64,000 nucleotides of DNA from positions 29,879,571 through 29,943,570 of the forward strand of contig CM067508.1 in the NCBI GenBank assembly GCA_034509495.1. Reading direction: 5' to 3'. Position 1 is the stretch's first letter. Every line of letters begins with the position of its first letter. The DNA comes from Acestrorhynchus altus. Its lineage: Eukaryota; Chordata; Actinopteri; Characiformes; Acestrorhynchidae. Of the stretch, positions 11,500-22,230 are shown piece after piece. A program made the translations under genes and the position numbers. Under the pieces are notes generated by a model. That model saw only the letters and a program-made list of their open reading frames with translations, was not told the DNA's origin and searched no databases.

Positions 11500-11994
11500 G
11501 AGCAGAACCGCGTCCTCGTTCAGCGCCATCCGCCGCCGTTCTAACTGCCCTGCTGGGGGAGGGGGTCCCCTGGTCCCCTGCGCAGCCCACCTGTAGCGGC
11601 TCCGTCTGGGGGCGGGGCTTCTCCTCCCCGCGCCGACTGGAAGAGGAGGGGCCAGAGGAGAAGAAGGGGAGGGGCAGGAGAAGCTCGCTCCGGAGCCTCC
11701 ACATCTCGCCTCCAGAGTCTCACACGTCCGTAATTGAGCGCGCGAGCAGGACGCGGAGCACGCGCTATGCGTTCAGGCGCGCGCCGACTGCACGAGGGCC
11801 TCGCGACGGAGTGAGGGCAGAAGAAGAGGGCAGGAGGGAGAGAAAGGAAGGTGGATCCCGGGGATCTAGGGAGACACGTCCCCGGACAGGCGCGAGAGGT
11901 GGCAAGAAAGTTTTTGGAGACAGGTGTGCTGGTGCGACGCGCGCGCAGGAGACGCAGTGAGTCGAGCAGCGCGGTGGAGACCCCAGGGCCGGTG
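11500..11994 (+). promoter_or_regulatory. cbln1: cbln1 CpG island, promoter and 5' UTR region
   Basis: High GC and CpG content from about 11500 through exon 1. A GC box (GGGGGCGGGGC) lies at 11609-11619, with further G-rich Sp1-like runs at 11645-11680. No TATA box stands out, as expected for a CpG-island promoter. The transcription start cannot be placed from sequence alone. One small upstream ORF (11767-11814) would lie in the 5' UTR if transcription starts before it. Confidence 0.6.
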
Positions 11995-12246
11995 ATGTTC
12001 GCCCTGCTGGTGGGCGCCTTGTGGCTGGCGAGGGTCGCGAGCGCGCAGAACGAGACGGAGCCGGTGGTCCTGGAGGGGAAATGTCTGGTGGTCTGCGACT
12101 CCAACCCCACCTCGGACCCCACGGGCACTGCGCTGGGGATCTCAGTGCGCTCCGGCAGCGCCAAAGTGGCCTTCTCCGTAGTAAGGAACACCAACCACGA
12201 GCCGTCGGAGATGAGCAACCGCACTATGGTCATCTACTTTGACCAG
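11995..12246 (+). CDS. cbln1: Cerebellin-1, coding exon 1
   Basis: Cerebellin-1 is a secreted C1q-family protein released by neurons (granule cells in the cerebellum). As a hexamer it bridges presynaptic neurexin and postsynaptic GluD receptors to form and hold synapses. This exon encodes residues 1-84: a signal peptide (MFALLVGALWLARVASA, cleavage probably before Q18), an N-glycosylation site at N19 (NET), the two conserved cysteines C30 and C34 in GKCLVVC that link trimers into hexamers, a second sequon at N75 (NRT), and the start of the C1q fold. The segment NPTSDPTGTALGISVRSGSA equals mammalian CBLN1 as I recall it and differs from CBLN2 and CBLN4. The start chosen is the first in-frame ATG; the frame is open for 48 codons upstream but contains no ATG there. 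A purine lies at -3. Exon 1 ends at a GTGGGT donor in phase 0. A teleost cbln1 paralogue is the main alternative. Confidence 0.93.
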
Positions 12247-12410
12247 GTGGGTAATGCACCATGGAGTGAGGGTCCTCTTGTAGGAGGGAGGGAGGTGGTC
12301 CTGTCTCCTGAGACATGGAATGGAGATAAAACTCCCATGGAATGGGAATAAAACTCTTAGAAATGGGCTTCTGATCACAGCGGCGCTCTGTAGAAGAACC
12401 AACAGGTCTG

Positions 12411-12455
<45 letters not shown>

Positions 12456-12457
12456 CC

Positions 12458-12503
<46 letters not shown>

Positions 12504-12746
12504 GAGCAGGTTCTCCATCCTGCAGAAGAACTGATCCAGTCAGGATTTCATTGATATCCCCCAGTAACCTCCAGTGTTTTCTGGAAGCTGCAGTCTTTAT
12601 CCACATCGTCCAGATGTTCGTCCTCGTGTCTGTAAACGTGGAAGTTTAGTTCTGAGTGAAACGAGCAGACCTGTGAGCTGTGAGCTCCTCTTCATGAAGA
12701 AGTCCTGTTGGTGTTAGAAACCCCGCTCTGTTCATCTCTTCCTCAG
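12247..12746 (+). other. cbln1: cbln1 intron 1
   Basis: A 500-bp intron, phase 0, with donor GTGGGT and acceptor TTCCTCAG. It contains a GT and a GATA microsatellite side by side but no other recognisable element. Confidence 0.9.
12412..12501. repeat. Adjacent GT and GATA microsatellites in intron 1
   Basis: About 20 GT units (12412-12452) followed after a few bases by about 11 GATA units (12459-12502), starting 165 bp after the exon 1 donor. Likely length-polymorphic. Confidence 0.95.
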
Positions 12747-12866
12747 GTTCTCGTCAACGTTGGCAGGAGTTTCGACGAGGAGAGGAGCAATTTCATCGCC
12801 CCGCGCAAAGGGATTTACAGCTTTAATTTCCACGTCGTGAAGGTCTACAACCGCCAAACCATCCAG
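12747..12866 (+). CDS. cbln1: Cerebellin-1, coding exon 2
   Basis: Encodes residues 85-124 in one open 40-codon block, beginning VLVNVGRSFDEERSNF and ending HVVKVYNRQTIQ. This is the middle of the C1q globular domain; APRKGIYSFNFHVVKVYNRQ is the family-defining beta-sandwich segment. SFNFH, rather than SFSFH as in CBLN2 and CBLN4, again supports cbln1. Exon boundaries are an AG acceptor at 12745-12746 and a GTCAGT donor at 12867, both phase 0, the same three-exon layout as other vertebrate cerebellin genes. The changes against mammalian CBLN1 (VGRSFDEER for IGNNFDSER) fall in one loop. Confidence 0.95.
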
Positions 12867-13087
12867 GTCAGTAGTGGTCTGGTGTGAGCGCACCGTGCCG
12901 TGTGCGCGCGATCTGTGCGTGCAGGAGTGAGACTGGTAGTGCGAGGGGACTGGTGCACTCTTATTCCAGTCCCAACTCATATTGTAAAGTGGAATATTGG
13001 GGTTAAATCCAAGACACCCGCCAGCAGCACTCATTACCGACCGTGACCGATTCAGCACCGCGGACAGCGCATCACACGCTTAACAAT

Positions 13088-13480
13088 AAGGGTTCTTCAG
13101 TGAAGAAAGGGGTTCTATATAGAACCAAGAACCGTCAAAGAACCCATTACATGATTAAAGGGTTCGAAGCATCCTCTAAGGGTTCTTCAGATTAATGGAG
13201 TAAAGGTTTCCATATGGAACCTATTTGAGAAGCGTTCTATATAGCACCACAAGAGTTCTACTATTTGTTGTCTACTATTTATCTACTATTTATTGTTACA
13301 AGCTAGATCATAACAATAGTAAAGCAATTTGCTATATACAGGGAACCCTCTATAGTGCAATCTCCAACCTGCTAAAGAACCATTGCATGATGCGAAGAAC
13401 CCGTCATGCAACGGGTTCTTTTGAGTGTTCATGGTGTTATATAGAACCCTTTTCTTTACTGAAGAACCCATTTTTTTAAG
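13088..13480. mobile_element. Hairpin MITE with about 35-bp terminal inverted repeats
   Basis: The left end (GGTTCTTCAGTGAAGAAAGG then GGTTCTATATAGAACC) is the near-perfect reverse complement of the right end (TATATAGAACCC then TTTTCTTTACTGAAGAACCC). The interior is AT-rich, has further partial inverted repeats such as AAAGAACCCATTACATG / CATGCAACGGGTTC, and encodes nothing. This is a foldback-type non-autonomous DNA element of a kind abundant in fish introns. Confidence 0.85.
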
Positions 13481-15206
13481 TGTGTAAGTGTACGTTCTAT
13501 ACACAAATCTTGCTGAGGCACAGATTCAGAAATTAATGTGTTTGTTTGATTGTTTGGGGCTTATTTTTGGCTTTGCAACTCCTTTCCATTATTTGTTGTT
13601 GACTATAGTGTAACGATAGTGTAACGATAGTGAAAATGAGCCACAAAACGAGAAATACAGAAAAGATTGTTGCAACTTTAAACAAAAAACAAAGTTAGTA
13701 TTAACCTGGTACTTACATAAAAAAAATCAACAGAAACACAATGACTGACTTTAGTTTCTGTCATTTGAGCCTTTTCGTTTATCATGCCCATCCATAACCA
13801 CTCCCATTTTCTCTGTCAAAAGCAGCACTTCCCTGCAGTCGAGGTCAGTTATTGGTTATTGAGCATAAATATTACTGAAGTGAAGGGTCAGAATCCTCAT
13901 ATAGAGGTGGAGAGGTGAAATCAGGTCATTTATCCAAATCCCAGTTTCGTAATCTGTTCAGTGCTTGTCTTATCGCAGATGTGTTCAATCTTAAATGATG
14001 TTGTGGATATTTGGAGGGCTTTGATACAGCCACAGGGTTTCACCCCACTGCAGTTTTTCTGGTGGTCAAAAGTGAGAAGCATTGGATTACAATCCATATC
14101 TGAATGAGTAATAGTGTGGCACCCTTTAATAGCCTTTTTTGACAGTGACTATGCTTTCGCTCTATTGCAATACATGGTGATAACACTGGGAATTACAGTA
14201 ATTCCTGTCCAATAGAAATGATGTTTGTCTACGCTCTGATGGATTTCTGTTCTTATGCATTAATCCACATATTCATTAATGGAAGATTAGGTGTGCTGTG
14301 GGAGAAAACTGGATTTTGCAGAATTTGCTTACCGTAGTAACATTAAAGCATGTATATATGGAAACCAGCTTAGCAGAACAATGGATATCTAGTACATGAA
14401 GGAATTCAGGGAGCCAGCAGTTAAACGCACACAACCATAAATAGTGCACAAGACTATATCAGCAATGTGTGGATCTCATGAAACAAGATCTGGGAAATGA
14501 GAATTGTGCACACTGGCCATAAATATGACTCTTATCTGCTTTTCCATGGCAATTCTGGTTTTTTCTTTGTTCTGTTCAATGCAATTGTTTGAACATCTGG
14601 CCATCTGTTTGACGCAGTTCATTTTTTTATCAGATGTGATTTGTGGGTTCAAACACAGCACTTCAAGGACAAGTCTATGCTGGGTTTTCATATGTAGGCT
14701 ATATACTATTTAAAAAGCTGTATAACAGGCCCAAGCAAGCGCAGGCTGAGACTGCAGCCATCTGAACATTGAAATCCCCTTTTCCTAGTAAATGGTTGCT
14801 TAGAATTCACAGCGGGTCCTTTGAAGTCTGAGAAACCATGCCAGAGACAAGATTGCATAATGAGATTAGTCATATAAAACTCTGAATGTTGTAAGTAGTA
14901 AGGGTCCAAACGCAAAAGGTAATGCGGCGAAGTTCATATGATGTCAGACAGATTCAAACGCAGTAATGACTGCCAGCACTGGAATGACCTGTGTGATAAA
15001 CAGCACCACAGCCCATTGATTATTTTCTTCAAACTGAGGAAAACAAACAAACAAACAAAAACAAACAGAGGCGTATTTGTTCAAATTCCATTTGTTGCAA
15101 ACTGCAAAGAGGCGGAGGCATTTGAGAATGGACTGTGATTTTATGACACGTATTATCCTGTTGGGGTTCGAGACCCTGTAACTGGGGTAGCGAAGGTTGG
15201 AGCCTT

Positions 15207-15400
15207 GAGCAGTGCCATAGAAGAACCACTGTTGGTTCCATGATGAATGTTTTTAATAGTGTGAGATACTGCAGAACCTTTAAACACCTATAGAGCATTG
15301 GTGTGATGTGGTTCTTCACACTCATCTCTCCATCTCTGAACTTAAAGCGGTTCTTGTATGGAACTGCTCAAAGAAGCATTTGATGCACCTTCATTTTTAC
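15207..15400. mobile_element. Possible fragment of a related hairpin MITE
   Basis: Contains GCCATAGAAGAACCACTGTT, TGCAGAACCTTTAAACACC and GTGGTTCTTCACAC in the arrangement seen in fish 'GGTTCTT' hairpin elements, but the terminal repeats are poorly preserved. Confidence 0.45.
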
Positions 15401-17067
15401 GACTACGCTGTTCCCGAAAGGCAACTGCCTGCACCCGTGCCTTACTGGACAGTATGTTTAAAGGCCTGGCTGCTGTTATCTGCATTGCGGGTGAACCCTG
15501 ACAGTATGTGCGCTTGATTTGGTAAAGTAATTCAGTTTGGTTCATATTGTTATGGTCTCAAAAGGTCAATATGAATGAATGCAATAGTATCACATTTGTC
15601 TGCTCTGTCAAAATCTCAAAAGTCTGTCTGACAGCCTGTGTTAGGCTTAAACTTAGACTTCACTTCAATGAAATAGACAGAAACAAAATGAATATGAGCT
15701 GTGCTCTCTGTGCCCTCTGAATGTTTAATGCAGGTCTCTACAGAGCATTGTTCTCACTAAGTCTCTCAATGTGACAGTGGGTAATTACGGAAATTGTGCT
15801 TCTTGACTCAGTATCTGTGTAAATGGAGACATACCAATCAGAAAAGGACACTCGTTTCGTCTGAGAAAGGGTGACGAGAAGCACTGGCTGGGTGGTGGGT
15901 AGGGTGATGTTGAGGGGAGAGGGGGGGGGTGTCTAGTGGGGTTTTTGTCACTGTGCCGCTGTGTCACTGTTATCCGGACCGGAAGCTGAGTGTCAGAATC
16001 TGTCTGTTGGCTAACAGCTGCATTAAACCGAGGGCGGAGACCCATTCAGTCTGCTTTCTGTCCATATTTTCCCTCCTAATTGGGTGCTTTAGCATTAATG
16101 AAGTGGCTTGAATAGAGCTGACACACTCCTACCGCTTTCTCCATTTGCTCTGTCGTGTAATTGCCGCTGATGGGGTGACCGGGCGCATGTCCGGGTCTGA
16201 AATTTGAAGACGGCTCATTTTATCTCCTGCTGAGAAAAAAGGAAAGTTGTGAGCCATGTGTGTGTTAATGCCGCTATTATTCCATGGCATATTCTCTCAA
16301 GGTTCTGTCACGGCCATCTCTTAACATGTCCAACCTTTTACTGAAATCGCTGTGGTACAAAACGTTGGCTAGAGCTATTGCCGAATTTTGTCTTGTACTG
16401 TCCATCTGTCACCTGTCTCTGGGCTCCTGTGTGGGTGTCTGTATGAATGTCTAATCCCCAAGCTTGGCATCACTCCAGCTCACCTCTCTATCACCGTGTG
16501 CACTGCACACACACATAACTGCGGCTATTGAGCTTCTATGAAATGTCATTTCTTTCCATTTCTCAATACAGCCACAGACAAAGCCATGTGTTATTCCTCT
16601 CTGAGGCCCATAAACATGGTGATCGGCCTTAATACTTGCTCAAGGAAACAGTAGGTTGCCAAGCGTCAAATAAAGGGAGTGGAAGGCTTACTGGAAAGGA
16701 ATGGGAAAGAAGGCCATCCACTCCTTTAATGTTATATATTTGTCTGCAGTTCTATAGCAAAGTGCATCACATCACCTTGAACTGCAGTATTCATCCCACT
16801 CCATACATACTGAACAGTTTGTGACAGGCGGTTATGCCTCTTAGCTCTAATGGTGGTTTATATGTGCCTTTCACTGCTTATGCTCTTTCTGTTATCAAGG
16901 TAATGAAAACTAGAAAAGAGAGAAAGAGAGTGTGCGTGCACCTTGCATCACCATGTTTCACTTTTTATATAATGTGAATCACATTCTGCCAAAATTTCAC
17001 GAAGAATGGACCAATAGAAATGGCTCCAAAGGCTTAAAAGTACAAGGTTTTGCATGACAGCATCTTA

Positions 17068-17715
17068 AAAGAAAAAAAGAGTTGCACCCAGAAGACCTAA
17101 AACAACTGCAATGCACAACTGCAGGGGTGTCATGGAGTCATTATTCAGTGATGAGTCCTGCTTATTTTCTCGACTGCTTTTGTTTGTGTGTGGAGACACT
17201 TGGTTTGGCACCAAGATCAACAGTTTGGGGTCACGTTTTACACATCCAGAAGGCCTGGCGTCAGGGTGTGGGGTGCAGTTTTGTACGACGCCAGATCACG
17301 TTCGGACAGCTCAGAATGATGTTAATGAGGTCCTGCCATCATCCTATCTTTTAATGCACACTCCAGTGCAGGAGAGGACAGTGCTCGTCTACTATACCAT
17401 GGCCAGCTGGATCTCCAGACCTATCCCTGATTGAAAATGTGGGGGTTTCTTTTGGACTAGCTATCGCTAACACTCCACTCCTACCGCAAAATGGGACAGA
17501 TTATCACAGGACATCATTAGGAAACTCTATTCTGAGACGTCTGGCATGTTGTGTTAAACCCAGTGCCTGACTGAGAGATGCTACTTTTGTATGTGTAGAT
17601 AAAATATTGCCAAAAATAAAAGTCTAAATCTTAAATTTTTTATTCTTTACTTTTATCTTCCTTCTATAGACCATTACAGTCCGACGTGTCCTTCTGGGTG
17701 TAACTATTCTTTGCA
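17068..17715 (+). mobile_element. Short Tc1/mariner-like element, copy A
   Basis: Terminal inverted repeats: AAAAAAAGAGTTGCACCCAG at the left pairs with CCTTCTGGGTGTAACTATTC at the right (17690-17709). Inside, on +, are remnants of a DD(E/D) transposase: ESLFSDESCLFSR near 17140 (first catalytic aspartate in FSDES), an EDSAR segment near 17375, and SPDLSLIENV near 17415 (third catalytic residue). The spacing between the last two blocks is clearly shorter than in active elements, and stops interrupt the frame. A second copy with the same ends and nearly the same length lies at 32436-33080. Confidence 0.72.
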
Positions 17716-18464
17716 TGTCAACATTTGTGTCAGTGGTGAATTTCAGTTCATGATGAATGGGTAAATAGAAATGACAAACAATAAAAGAGGATACAAGAGT
17801 TACGAGGATTTTGCATGACAGCAATACTTGGAGCACTTGTCGTAGGTACTGACGTCAGCTTACCTAAAACACCCCACAAGGCCCGTCATTTTTCGAGATT
17901 CTCTGTCTCAGTCATCTAATTAAAGTGGGCATCAGATCTGTACACCCAGTTTTCCTGCTTTGAACATCAACCTCAAGAACTGAACGGTCAATGTGTGTAG
18001 ACCCCACCCTTGACAGCTGGATCCAATTGATTGAAGTGAATTGGTCTTCACTTCCCCTGTTACCATGATTTTATGTCTCAGTCTTTGTCCACATGGGCAG
18101 TCCAGGATGATTTGAAGTCAAGTGTGACGATGAGGAATTTCAACAAATCTCGACATTAGCTCGGGCGAGAAAACTGGAAGAAATGAGAAATTCACTCTAT
18201 TTACTTTTTTGTGCTTTTCTAAGAAATTCAAGCATAAACACATATTTTGCAAAGAAGAATTTACTGACCATTAATATAACAAAATACTATTCTAAGCAAT
18301 TGTGGACCAATTCTATTGGTTCATTTATGTGAAATCTCTTCCAGAACTGAAATGACCAGCAGATGTAAATAAATGAATTTTGGTTTATGAAAGTGCCAAC
18401 ATGTCTGTCAGTATTAAGAAGTTATTAACCTGTGTGTCTGTGTGTGCCTGTGTTTGTGTTGCAG

Positions 18465-18662
18465 GTTAGTCTCATGCACAACGGGTGGCCAGTGATTTCA
18501 GCCTTTGCCGGGGACCAGGATGTGACGCGTGAGGCTGCCAGCAATGGCGTTCTGATCCAAATGGAGAAAGGTGACCGCGCCTACCTCAAGCTGGAGAGGG
18601 GCAACCTGATGGGCGGCTGGAAATATTCTACCTTCTCTGGCTTCCTCGTCTTCCCCCTGTAG
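18465..18662 (+). CDS. cbln1: Cerebellin-1, coding exon 3 and stop
   Basis: Encodes residues 125-189, followed by TAG at 18660-18662. It completes the C1q domain, including the SAFAGDQDVTREAASNGVL segment and the conserved terminal STFSGFLVFPL. The stretch NGVLIQMEKGDRAYLKLERG is identical to my recollection of CBLN1, whereas CBLN2 reads LLLMEREDKVHL and CBLN4 LYLDKEDKVYL; this is the strongest paralogue evidence. The total protein is 189 residues against 193 in human CBLN1, the difference being in the signal peptide. All three exons are intact and in frame, so the gene is probably functional. Confidence 0.96.
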   Translation, partial: VSLMHNGWPVISAFAGDQDVTREAASNGVLIQMEKGDRAYLKLERGNLMGGWKYSTFSGFLVFPL

Positions 18663-19675
18663 AGGAGGGGTCTGCCACGGAGGGACTATTGCTCTTCAGC
18701 TCACCGGCCTAGGGGACTGTGGAGATGGAGAGAGTGAGAGATAGTGAGAGAGAGAGAGTGGATGAGCGAGAGAGTGAATGTGAGAAAGAGAAAGAGAGGT
18801 CATTTAAAAACAGAATTAGCGTGGCAGGCTCTCCAACACACTCACTCGCTCTGCTGCTTGACTACAGCTCTGGACAGCCAAAACTTTTTTTTATGACCCT
18901 TATGATTATGATAATTAATGATTAACGGAACAAACTACGGAGGCCACCCCCCATCCACATATCCACATCACATCCACACTCTCATCTGCTTTAAGGAACG
19001 TCCATCATTCAAGACCAATCTCACAGAACCACAACCTCCATCTGTCCCTCGAACACCTATTTTCATTAACTTACACTGACACTTTCTCCAAGTTAGTCCC
19101 ACCACGTGTTCTAGTACATTCTCAAACGCTCTTCACACACACACTTCCCTTCGGTCCCGATGAGTAACCTCACTCACTCTGTTGTGTCTCTGCTCCTCTC
19201 CGGTCTGCTGTCTGCTCTCACTTATGAGGGGGGCAACCCTCACTCTTTCATGAGATCTAGAGGATCTCCAGATCTTCTCAAACTTCTCAAAGAGACTCTT
19301 GCTGTATACTGGATATATATAGATATATAAAAATCCTTCAAATTTCTATATGATATACTCTATGACTATCTGAATCTGGTTGACTATCTGTATTTCCGTA
19401 TTTCAGTGTTAATACTTAGTGGTTGTGTGTGTGAATCATGAGGCTGCCGCCCAGCTACCAATGCTTCTTGTTTTCGTTTTTGGTAAAAAAAAAAAATGTG
19501 GCTACACTGAACCTATATCAGAATTACTATAAAGGAATTTTATTATCATTGACTGTAAGATATATGTGAATATTAAGCAGGCGAAACTCCTCCCTTTTAT
19601 TCATCCATCATTTGATTTAATGGTTGTTTTTTAATTTGCTTTGATCCAATAAAACTTAAATCGTCATTTTTATTT
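18663..19675 (+). other. cbln1: cbln1 3' UTR
   Basis: About 1 kb of non-coding sequence after the stop codon. It has a GA-rich segment (18719-18800), AT-rich stretches and an A-run at 19484-19496, and ends after the polyadenylation signal. Exact cleavage position is inferred. Confidence 0.65.
19648..19653 (+). terminator. cbln1: Polyadenylation signal AATAAA
   Basis: Canonical AATAAA within TTGATCCAATAAAACTT, followed by a T-rich downstream element (CATTTTTATTTTTCC at 19664-19678). It is the best-placed signal after the cbln1 stop codon. Confidence 0.7.
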
Positions 19676-19749
19676 TTCCTAATCTGATTCTCGGCCTCGG
19701 AATGTGATTCACTTGACCTAAGGAGCTAATTGTTCACATTGTTTGGAAG

Positions 19750-19751
<2 letters not shown>

Positions 19752-19816
<65 letters not shown>
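19752..19816. repeat. GT microsatellite
   Basis: About 30 GT units ending in CGCGCGC, just beyond the predicted cbln1 3' end. Confidence 0.95.
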
Positions 19817-21410
19817 CTTTGGGGACAGAGGTATACATTAACATTCATTTAGGTGTCAGTGTGCCTGCTTACAATGTGAATGTGTGAGATAGTGACACTG
19901 ACGTGTTCTCTGCCGCTGGTGGATCTCTATTCCCTGTGAGATGAGTTCTTCTGGTGGGTCTCTCTCTCTCCATCTCTCTCTCTCTCTCTAGCAGGTGATG
20001 GGGGCTTTTCTCCTCTGTCTCTGCTGCACTCAAGACTTTAATGAGCTCCTAGGGGGGAAATTCTGTTTGCATAATAAGCAAACTCCAGTATTTATACAAA
20101 AAAAAAAAAATCAACTTGTGTTCATCTTTTCTTCTGTTTTCCTTCCTTTTTTCCTCTCTTCACCCTGTTACCCCTCCTTTCCCATGTCACTCTCACGTTT
20201 CATGCCTTGAAGCCAAACTTTGCATGCTTTGTCATAACCTCTGTTATAATAATGCTCTTATTCATGCCACCGCAATCATGCGTCCAATGAATGTGACTTG
20301 TTTATGCAACGATTTCTTAGTGATTCCAAAGTGTGGATCACTGCAGGTATTCTGGAAGGAGAACGGAACTGCATCCTGCCTTTTTGTGGAATAACAAATG
20401 GAGATGGAGATGTTTGCCTTAGCCATGTCGACCCCTCAATGCTCTACAGCCCCCTGCTTCTTTCAGCATCAGCACACCTTGTAGACCTTCCTGAGTGAGG
20501 AACACATAGAAGAAATGTACACCTGTTTTCTGCTGACTTCCACAATGTCCATCACTCTGATTTGGTTGACCATGGCCTCTCTTATCTCATGACTCTTCCC
20601 TGAAGAATGCTGAGTACAGGCCTAGTTGTACACTTTGGGAAGATGGAGAAAGGAAGAGTGAAACTTAAAGGTCAAAGTGAAGTGTGCATCTAATGTACTT
20701 GCCTGAACTTCAACAAGGACATTTGAGGCTATTAATGAGATGGGTTGCCATTGCTCACGTTGCCATTCAACCTCACATCCAGGATCCAACTCAAGCATTC
20801 AGAGTGAAGTGAAGGCTAATTGGCTTTCCACTCCTGTCACATCATTTCAAATCCAGAAAAGATCCAAAAAACTCACGTTCAGTTCAAGATCCTCCATACT
20901 CTCAGTGAACAGAATGGAAAACAATAGCTTAGTTACACATATGGGATGTTGAGGCTGATCCACTGTCATCTCTGTAGGTTTTCTTTGGTACCTACTAGTT
21001 CTGGTGAAGCCAAACAGAAGGTGGAAAGAAAAGGAGCTGCTGTGGAAGAGCACAATGTGACTGCAGTAACTGTGAGAAAAAGGCCCTACAGTGGGAAAGA
21101 GACTACAGGCTACTAAGAGTCTTTACACACAGCATCTGCAGTAGGCTACTGCACAATGTATGGTATTGCAGTGGAGTATGCTGGTGTGGTACAGTGGGAG
21201 GCGGTTGGTGTCTACATTGGCCTTTGTTTGGCTCCACGTTCCTGCTGAGGAGCGCTCATTAGGACCCAGCGGCCCAGCCATCCATCTGAGGAACAGACTG
21301 GAACAAGAGCCGACGGGCCGGCCAGGCGTGAAGAGAGAGGAGAGAAGAGAGAGGGGAGAGTGAGAGAGAGAGAAGAGAGAGGGGAGAGTGAGAGAGAGAG
21401 AGAGGAGAGG

Positions 21411-21465
<55 letters not shown>

Positions 21466-22230
21466 TCTGTTGTCTGGGTGGAGAAGGGATATGGTGGAAC
21501 AGAGACAGACAGAACAACTGACAGAGCACTGGTGCAGATGATGGCTGTGCGTGGGTGTGGAACACTACTCTACTGCTCTACTGCCTCCTTTTAACCTCCC
21601 GGTGCATTTTAGATGTCTTCACACGCGAACACTAGAGCAGAAAAATGGACCACATTTCATTCATGTTCGACCAGTTGACCCGTTTCAATCATGGAAATTC
21701 CAGCATTCTGGCACTGACCACCTGGCTTACCTCAATTTAGGGTATTAGATTCACACCACCGCTAGCCTGCAATCTGAAAACCGCTTGAATCAGATGAATC
21801 ATTTACACCTGTATGCATTGTGTGAGGGGGAGCGGGTGAGTCAGGTGTGACCTTAAGGTCACAGGAGATACACGACGAGTCAAGCACATTGTGGCGTGCA
21901 CCAGGTGTGTCTTTGGGCGCGAGGCCAGTCCGCTGACTGGAAGCTGACTTGCAATCCATCTCTTCCGCTCAGGCTACTCTGCCAGAGCCCTCTCGGCCTT
22001 CACACACAGTAGCAGTGGGCAAGTGGGCCCCTAAAGGAACAGTGTAAAAAACAGCCATATGGTAACACTCTTGGAGGCGTGAATGGTGAGATCAAATTTA
22101 AGATTGATAGAGTGGCAAAGTGCAGAAAAAAGTTTACTTTGTCCTTCACCTGAACTGGCTGAAGGAAAGCTAGACACTGGAAAGCTCAATGGTTTAATGG
22201 AGTGGTCATCTGTGTGTGGAGAGTGGAATA
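19817..22230. other. Intergenic DNA downstream of cbln1
   Basis: No recognisable coding exon or transposon apart from the GA-repeat block listed separately. Confidence 0.5.
21330..21458. repeat. GA-rich microsatellite
   Basis: Imperfect GAGAGAGAA/GGGGAGAG units passing into a pure GA run at 21411-21458. The serine/leucine frame on the opposite strand is an artefact of this repeat. Confidence 0.93.

Larger units (their letters stand above)
12867..18464 (+). other. cbln1: cbln1 intron 2
   Basis: A 5.6 kb phase-0 intron with GTCAGT donor and a GTTTGTGTTGCAG acceptor. It carries a hairpin MITE (13088-13480), a possible related MITE fragment (15207-15400) and a short Tc1-like copy (17068-17715). 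The rest looks unique; 15960-16320 is high-complexity sequence that could be conserved regulatory DNA. Confidence 0.9.

Noticed and set aside
11851..11994. N-terminal extension of cerebellin by 48 codons
   Set aside because: The frame is open but starts with GTG, not ATG, and the signal peptide begins at the ATG at 11995.
12142..12606. 154-residue frame on the - strand over exon 1
   Set aside because: It is the antisense of cbln1 exon 1 plus the GT/GATA microsatellites; no family motif.
17082..17434. Possible exons of a host gene (90- and 107-residue frames)
   Set aside because: They are shifted-frame pieces of the Tc1-like transposase between matching terminal repeats.
18719..18925. Frame of E/R-rich residues after the cbln1 stop
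   Set aside because: GA-rich part of the 3' UTR, not coding.
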